NCBI RefSeq assembly: GCF_964355755.1
Contig: NC_092675.1
Coordinates: 24,902,412 to 24,966,411, forward strand
From: Antedon mediterranea
Taxonomy: Eukaryota; Echinodermata; Crinoidea; Comatulida; Antedonidae
DNA length: 64,000 bases
Reading direction: 5' to 3'
Shown piece after piece: positions 57,254 to 64,000 of this stretch. The position numbers and the translations under genes are program-made. The notes beneath the pieces were generated by a model that was given only the letters and a program-made list of their open reading frames with translations, ran no database searches and had not been told where the DNA came from. The first letter of the stretch is position 1. Each line of letters opens with the position of its first letter.

Positions 57254-59511
57254 ATGGCTGATTGGTCGAAAGAAAAGATACAGAAGTTCGTATCAAATTT
57301 GAAAGATTTACATACGCATGAAAAACTAGGACAATTCTATGATGATTTTGCTCCACAGTACGATAAAGTGAGTTAATGTCAGTTGTACTTTTTACTTAAA
57401 TGGTAAATTAAAGGTACATTGAAAAGAGAAATAATAAACATACACTCTAAAATTGTATACAATTATGTAGAGGTGTTATCTACTACTACTTTCAGGTACT
57501 GTAGGTCCAAAATCTTTATAAATTATTTTATGAGTTGTCAAAACCAAATCTGTACACAATTGTATACAATTATGTAGATGTGTTGTCTACTACTTTCAGG
57601 TAGGTCTAAAATCTTTATAAATCATTTTATGAGTTGTCAAAACCAAACTGTACTAAACAATGTTGATGTTTTTAAATGAAATCAAAGTAAAATATATCTT
57701 AATTAGGCAGTGAAATCTTTTGGATACGTCGGTCCTTCTATTGCTGTAAAGTTACTTAACAAATATGTTAAGTCAAAAGATGCGTGGATATTAGATGTCG
57801 CAGCAGGAACGGGCCTTGTAGGCGAATATGTAAGTACTATTTTATTGACCAAATCATTAACATAGCAACAGCAAGTTAATTTCAGATTATACTTACAGAT
57901 AAACAGTTATAATATCTGATTTGATAAGAAGAAAATTGTTCTATTCCAACAATTCATTGACCCATCATCTAAAGTCCAAGCAATTCAATTTAAATTTTTT
58001 TCGCATTTCATTCTTTAAATTTCATTTTCAAACCCCCTCAACCCCCCCCCCCCCCCCCAACAAAATAACAATTTGAAACAAAAAGCAAAACTTACACAAT
58101 TATTTCTATCTCAATACAAACTTATAATCTCAAATAAACACGGTTAAATTAACTTCTGATTGTGTCCTTTATAATTTCAGCTGGTTGATTCTGGTTATAC
58201 CAACATCGATGCAGTTGATGGCAGTGTAGCAAGTACAGAAGTAGCTCGTAAAAAGAACATATACAAACATCTATATGTTCAATGGCTTGGTGGTGACAAC
58301 AAATTGAATACCAACAATGGTAAATAATATAATAATATGTTAATCTCTGAATTGGTGCAAATACAATTTTAAAAAGGAGTATTTAACGAGAAAATTAGAT
58401 TGAATTACCTTGTGGTGTGTTGAATGTTTAAAAAAACAATTCGGTGTATTACAGAGTGTAACGAACATTTCATTTGATTCCGTTTGAGATTTATTTGTTT
58501 AGTCATTCAAAATGAAAAATTAAGGTGATTTTTCATAAGAACGCCAAAAGACGTTCTTATTAATTATTATTATTAATTTAGCGGATAGGCGTAAGTTATT
58601 TGATTTAATTTTTCTTTTTAAGGCTATGAAATCAATTTTTCATGGTAATTTTGAAGTGTACTTTCCTATTTCTGTTCCACAATATCAATTGCGTAATCCT
58701 GCTATATTTTCTATATCAAGAGGGAGGGTAAATATTACTAAAAATGTTATACCACTCACTATGTAAAATTGATGGATCTGTTGATATTTTTTTTTATTCA
58801 CTTGCTTGTTTCCGTCACAAGGTTTTGTCTAATGTCAGTAATATTTAAATGTTGTCTTGTTATCTGTTGATTTTTGCTTGTATATAATATATTATATTTT
58901 ACGACTTTCAACCCTGTTAATGGTGATGTTTGGTCACTGTAGGGTGATGATGTTAAAACTATCTTTATAGTCTATATCAACGTATTCTTTGATTGCCCGT
59001 AATCTTTCTTTCGATTTTTCTTGTTTGGTTCCATTTACCTCATCTAATCTAACTTTTTTTTTCTTGTTGAATTTTATTTCCTGACCTACCTGTATATACT
59101 TTACAGAGGGCTATGATGCATTAGTATGTGTCGGTGGGTTTGCACTCAACCAATTAAAATCGGATGTTTTCCCGGAATTTATTAGAGTTGTAAAACCAGG
59201 TATGTAATTACCGTTAACTATAATTACATAATTCTGGAAAACATTTTACACTAACTACATGAACATTAATTTGGATATAGATACAATTTTGATCTTGTTT
59301 ATTTTTGTAATAAATAGGGGGTTTCATTGTTATCAATATCCGAACAAATTGGTTGGATCGTGAGGCAAGCTACTCGGACGGAAAGTTTGAACGGGACATG
59401 GCGCAAATGGAAACAAATAGAAAATGGAAACTAATTGAGAAATATCTTGATATTCAACAAGAAGAAAGCGTCAATCAGGATTCAGTAACATTTATTCATC
59501 AAGTTTGCTAA
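57254..59511 (+). CDS. METTL27: METTL27-like SAM-dependent methyltransferase
   Basis: Five coding exons: 57254-57367, 57707-57829, 58181-58319, 59107-59199, 59318-59511. The product is 220 aa. It has a single class I (Rossmann) methyltransferase fold. FYDDFAPQYDK (about 28-38) is typical of the family lead-in. Motif I is ILDVAAGTGLVGEY (66-79, the SAM-binding glycine loop). The acidic residue of motif II is D92 in AVDGS. Then come YDALVCVGGFALNQ (128-141) and VVKPGGFIVINIRTNW. Human METTL27 (WBSCR27) is closest by recall; its substrate is not established. The start matches the domain onset. AATAAATAAA near 59709-59718 is a likely polyadenylation signal. Intron 1 has a duplication of about 110 bp and intron 3 a LINE-like remnant. 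No operon-like relation to its neighbours. Confidence 0.88.
57449..57650. repeat. Direct duplication in METTL27 intron 1
   Basis: Two copies of a unit of about 105 bp (about 57449-57558 and 57559-57652) share TGTATACAATTATGTAGA and TTTATGAGTTGTCAAAACCA. The second copy lacks a short segment. Confidence 0.8.
58540..58830 (+). mobile_element. Possible LINE C-terminal remnant (METTL27 intron 3)
   Basis: A frame reading GNFEVYFPISVPQYQLRNP and then SRGRVNITKNVIP resembles the end of non-LTR reverse transcriptases, but stops interrupt it. AAGAACGCCAAAAGACGTTCTT at 58538-58559 forms a small hairpin just before it. Confidence 0.35.
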
Positions 59512-59519
59512 GAATGTGT

Positions 59520-60150
59520 TTGGTGTTTGATGTCTAGGGTAATTTTTGTATTAATATTTGAACTTTTTAATCTTTCTCGTTGGTTCTATTGTTGTAAATT
59601 TGTATTTTATTGTTGGATGATTATGTTTTGTTTTGGAGACCCACTTGATAGTTTGGTTTAGTTCACTTTTGGGAATCCTGTCTGTCTATATTGTTTTCTT
59701 TTATATCTGAGAAAAAATAAATAAAATGAAATGAAATGTTTTTATTTTAAAAAGAGCTTTGTGTAAAATGAATTTCCATACCATAGACCAACAATAATTA
59801 TAGTTCATGAAATACTGAAATATTTAATTTGTTATGGCCATTTATATACTAATTATGTGCATTGTAATTTAAATAACGATATAATAATAGACCAGCATGA
59901 CACATTTAATGTGTTATTTTAATTTTATTTACACGAATGTAGTAGTACAGTGTTTCAAACATGTTCATTTTAACAGAAAATGGGATTAAAACTCTTATTT
60001 AAATGGGAAATACGGTACCTATCTTAGTATTTTTTAAACTAGATAGTCAATTCATGTAAATGTGTGGTATTTAGTTCACATTCAAATGTTAATTGAATTA
60101 AAGTTAAAGGTGATTAGATAATTTATAATTACATGTTGCCGTGTGATTCT
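59520..60150. other. METTL27 3' UTR and intergenic sequence
   Basis: Contains the probable METTL27 polyadenylation region (about 59707-59740, with an ATGAA-type simple tail that could instead mark a LINE 3' end). The rest is AT-rich with no gene. Confidence 0.4.
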
Positions 60151-60152
60151 AA

Positions 60153-60330
60153 GGTTGCAGGTCAACTCAGCCCTAAACCGTCTCGGCCAAAGTCAAGTCG
60201 GCCCCTAGTTAAGTCGGTCCCAAGTCGTGTCGGCCCCACGTCAAGTCGGCCACACGTCAACTCGGCCTCAAAAGTCAACTCGGCCTCACGTCAACTCGCC
60301 CAAAAACTAACTGGTCAACTCGGACCCAAT
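60153..60330. mobile_element. Solo end of the minisatellite-TIR transposon
   Basis: Starts GGTTGCAGGTCAACTCAGCC and CTAAACCGTCTCGGCC, then diverged CAAGTCGGCC units, matching one end of the 4201-5093 element. It stops at about 60330 with no TATGGAACGC block, interior or opposite end. Confidence 0.75.
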
Positions 60331-60960
60331 CGATCGAATTCGATTCTAATTAACTAATTAATGTGAAACGGTTAAATTATTATGACGTATAGTTATTTTA
60401 ACAGACTACTATTTGTATAGAGGATATTGAACATTCACCCTCTTGTTGAAGAATTATCTTTTTACATTCATTAAATTTATCATATATTATATTTGCGTTG
60501 GTTTCTAATTTATGTAAACCTTAAAAATATAAACTTGTTCAATCTATTTTCAAAGTATTTTAAGAAATTTATGCTGCTGCAAATCAATGCCCGTTTTAGA
60601 ATCCTATAATACAATTAGTGATTATGCTAATTAATTTGCATACGACACATGATAGATAGCTTTACGCTATTAGATCAGTCGGTGGTCACCATTACAAGCA
60701 ATACTTGTGTACACAACGTGCTTTTATGAATTGTATTCTTTCAGGAAATTCCACGGATAATTTTATTGAAAATATTATAATGTTCTGTAAAACCCCTTGG
60801 CCATTAGAATGTATATAATTATCAAAAAATATAATATTCGTCATATATTACATTAATTACATGTTTTTGTAAATAAAAAGTAAAACAATATTCTGAACTG
60901 AAGCCGATGTTATATAGGAGGGTTTTTTTTTAATAAACAAGAATATTTTACACAAACCAG
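60331..60960. other. Intergenic, no gene seen
   Basis: AT-rich sequence between the solo transposon end and the 3' end of the TIR-SAM gene. It probably includes that gene's 3' UTR. Confidence 0.5.
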
Positions 60961-60961
60961 A

Positions 60962-63326
60962 TTAAAAACATCCCCCTAATGACTCCATTGCTTTTGTAAA
61001 TCTCAAAATAGTTAATAAATCTTTTATGCCTAGATCCTGTCTGAGGGCAGAATAGAAAAACTCCGGTGCGGTTTGAGAAACTGCATACAGTTGACCCAAC
61101 ATTTCTCCGTCGTAACGTGACAATTTCTTCTTTAGCTGTGCAAGTCCACAGTCTTTCAACCATTTCTGGACATCCTTTTTCGACCACTTCAGAGCCTTTT
61201 CCGGGACAAAACTTTTTCGATTTGTATCTGTTGTAAGCGGGACAGTTTCTTCATGTGATTGGTATGGAGGCGGTTCATTGTCTGCTGCCACCAACGCTAA
61301 ACAATGAGCACCTTCGGGCTCTGCTGGTAATTCTAATACAGTACATTAAAATAAAATAAAAATAAATCAAAATATGTACAAAAACTAGACGTAGTTTAAT
61401 TAAGTATTTACAAGTTTTATATTTGTTGCCTGCTCTAAAATGTTGATTTGAAATATTATTTTAATAGCAAAAATAATAGAAATCCGACTAGTTTAGGTTC
61501 TGTATACTGTGTTTCGACATAATAATAGTAAAAAGATAAATGTTTTGGCATATATGGCGTTTCATATGTATATTAATTTTTTTTTTTCGGGAAACGCCGA
61601 CTGATGGATAACTACAGGGAACCTCCATCAAATAAAAAGACGATATGTTTACCATGTGAACTATGGTCGTCTGTAAAGTCTTCCGCGTCTTGGTCGCCGC
61701 GCGCGTCCTCTTCTTCAGACTCTTCCCTTTGAACACTTCTTTGAGCAACATTTGACATTCTGGGAGAAACACTTTCAATTATGTGCATCACGTCGGGGAG
61801 AAAAGAAGACAGATGTCCTTCGTCTAGATACAGATACATCGGTTCGTTTGTTTCGATTTCTGACAACCAGCCGTCCGGCTCATAGTTTGCTTCCATGATC
61901 AATGGGATGATCGGTTTGTTTAATCTCTTGGCGTAACTTAACTCTGTATTAATAATTGAACAAATAATACTGTTTATATACGTCATGATACATTAATATA
62001 AAATATTACGAGGAAATCTACTGATGGAACACAATAATTGTTGATCGTTTGCTAATATTCAATGACTTTAAATAATATTGCATACTTGTAAATAGTAAGT
62101 CAATTGGCGCAGAAGTTCGCATAGTGAGGTGTGTTTATAAAAACGAAAACATGTATAAATAATAACATTAAAAATATACTAATATTGTGTGTAAAGTGAT
62201 ACATTATGAGATAGAATGAAAATAATTAAAATTATATAGGAGTGGGGAAAAGGAGAAATATATATCTGCCACTGTAAATACTTCACGCGATCTGAAAGCC
62301 ATTAGGTCATTTTAAGAACGAAGCATTATAATATACTGGTGAATGGTTGAGGAATTATTTCCTTACGTCCACAGTTAAATTAGTGTTTACATAATGTACA
62401 ATACAGTGTTTACCTGTTCTGCATCCCAGGCTATTTCTGTAGCTCGAAGACATACCGACGATTACCACTGCCGCATTCTCAACAGCCTGTGACATTGATG
62501 TTATGAGATCACCTCCTAATAACATTTAAATAAAGGAAATAATAGTATAGAAAAAAACGAAGTGTAAAATAAATGCTACGGGATCGACGTTTCAAACGCA
62601 TTCTAAATCATACATACAGTCAGTTATTACTAATTGCATGGCAAATAACATAACAATGGCAAGTTTATGGATGCGAAAAAGGAACCGTATTGTGTGACGA
62701 TATAGAGGGTGAACACTACATATTGTATATGGCTCTAAATGTATGCTCAGAGTCGGATTCAATAAATCGTTGAAATGTGTTAATTTATAATAGATGTTCG
62801 TACTTCCAATGGCGAATTAAAACAAAACCCTTTCTGGATTCAGATCAGACATAAAACATTTGTCGGAATCACAGCCTCTGAACAAACAATGTCATAGAAC
62901 AGTGTTATAGTTATCGTTTTAATAGTTACGTTGCCTTTATATATTAATTTTGTATTATGTATGTGATTAAATGAAATAAAAAAAAAACAAAAAAAAAAAC
63001 AGTGTTATAGTATAATTTATTCAGTTGTTTCTACTTAGTGATTGTTAATATAATATATTTTCACTAACCTGTTTTATCTTCTTCCATCCATACATTGAAT
63101 CCATGTAACTGTATCCTTTCTTTTAATAAGCTCAATGCCATTTTTGAAGAGTCTTCGTAGCTTATCATAACATGTTCAACGATTTTTCTACTAGGTCTGT
63201 TACCACCTGTAGCCCCGCCTTCACCGTCACCTTCTAAGTCTTCTCCTTTGAAAACCTCCCAAAGAACACCGGTGCAGGCCTGCTTTATTTTGACATCTTG
63301 ATTCGTGCTTGCATTTTCTTGTAGTG
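60962..63326 (-). CDS. TIR-SAM domain protein (3' part of gene)
   Basis: Four coding exons in 5'-to-3' order: 63326-63069, 62515-62414, 61943-61653, 61332-60962 (stop at 60962-60964). The frame is continuous. Encoded in order: a short segment KIKQACTGVLWEVFKGE, resembling the end of an armadillo repeat; a TIR domain (HVMISYEDSSKMALSLLKER, NVWMEEDKTGG at the BB loop, ENAAVVIVGMSSSYRNS, CRTELSYAKRLNKPIIPLIM); an acidic low-complexity linker (EESEEEDARGDQDAEDF); and a C-terminal SAM domain (WSKKDVQKWLKDCGLAQLKK to MESLGG). The Glu in CRTE occupies the position of the catalytic Glu of TIR NADases. The order (possible ARM)-TIR-SAM differs from SARM1 (ARM-SAM-SAM-TIR). Such proteins are multiplied in amphioxus and echinoderms and are presumed to signal in immunity or NAD metabolism. 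Upstream exons lie beyond the right edge. Confidence 0.85.
62911..62997 (+). mobile_element. 87-bp retroposed insert with poly(A) and 13-bp TSD
   Basis: Flanked by the perfect direct repeat AACAGTGTTATAG (62898-62910 and 62998-63010). The insert ends in an A-rich tail (AATAAAAAAAAAACAAAAAA) after ATGAAATAAA. This is the signature of target-primed reverse transcription. The source is not recognised. It lies in the intron between the first two TIR exons. Confidence 0.75.
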
Positions 63327-64000
63327 CTGAAAAAATACAAAGATATATAATTATTTTTTAGTGATCCATAGAGGTAATCCTAATTACGTAACGTGGTCAA
63401 TAACGGAGAGGATCAAAGATTATAATTTTAAATAGTATAGTTCTAAAGTTAAAATATAAATAACAAATAATACAATGATACAATGCCAATAATTTTATGA
63501 AAACTGTTTTGCAACAGCATTATAATTTACATCCTGGGGTGTGCCAAGTAGGTTAATAAGATTGATTTAACAGCGTGGCAATCTTATAACAGGCAAAATG
63601 ATAACACATTGAGGCGTCGTATCGTCGTTTCAAGAAACAATTGTTTATAAATGAATAATATAGAAATTTTGCATCAATAATGTACATTTTGTTTTGAAAT
63701 TCCACGAATTAATCAAATTTTGTTTTTATTTTACAATGGCAAAAGGGCGTATACAGGATGTTCCTAAATAGTGAATCTCCAGTGTTTTACCCTAAAGAAA
63801 TACAAGAAATACAAGCACACAAGAAATAAAGATGTCATTAAAGTGAGCCACTGTTCTTGCGCAACGAGAAGGCTAAATCAATTCACTTTTAAAATTGCTA
63901 TTTTATTTCTCTGAGGGATAAGAAACTCCCGTCTAAGTCGGAATATGCCAAGGATAGTTCCAAACTGACATTATTTATATTAGTGTTTCCTTATTGAGTC
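63327..64000. other. Intronic sequence of the TIR-SAM gene to the window edge
   Basis: No additional minus-strand exon could be recognised. An upstream exon must exist, because the exon at 63326 begins mid-codon (phase 2). Confidence 0.5.

Overview
This is a eukaryotic genomic window: AT-rich, with intron-dense genes using GT/AG splice sites and a heavy load of transposable elements and inverted repeats. The gene set and the abundance of TIR elements suggest a marine invertebrate, most likely a deuterostome such as an echinoderm. I cannot fix the species from sequence alone. Every gene model was built by hand from exon translations, reading-frame continuity across junctions and recalled similarity to animal orthologues. 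Exons are listed in each entry.

Layout. 1-3632: 5' end of a minus-strand OSBPL9/ORP9 gene (PH domain), which runs off the left edge. 4201-5093: a DNA transposon with minisatellite ends, lying between OSBPL9 and the divergent plus-strand ZDHHC6 (5906-13479, 9 coding exons), whose first intron holds a foldback element of about 3.1 kb. 16309-23826: PPWD1 (16 coding exons, plus). 25714-33504: SASS6 (18 coding exons, minus), tail-to-tail with PPWD1. 36103-44504: TMEM259/membralin (10 coding exons, plus), head-to-head with SASS6. 45 kb to 57 kb has no host gene. It holds a LINE fragment, a broken CR1/L2-type LINE (48.7-54.1 kb, minus) carrying two separate insertions (one of them itself carrying a nested element), large palindromes, and a duplicated unit of about 311 bp. 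57254-59511: a METTL27-like methyltransferase (5 exons, plus). 60962-63326 and beyond: 3' part of a minus-strand TIR-SAM protein gene that continues past the right edge.

The host genes are housekeeping functions (lipid transfer, protein palmitoylation, spliceosomal prolyl isomerase, centriole cartwheel, ER membrane protein) plus one probable innate-immunity or NAD-metabolism gene. They do not form a pathway.

The most unusual content is the set of modular transposable elements. One family has TIRs built from palindromic GCGCAATTT units. It is present twice with 4-bp target duplications, but the two copies have unrelated interiors, and each lies at the 5' end of a gene. A second group has minisatellite TIRs. 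Its members share a subterminal block near TATGGAACGC while their terminal minisatellites are unrelated. Two inserted elements with unrelated ends share a core of about 400 bp. Together these suggest repeated exchange of ends and cores between non-autonomous elements.
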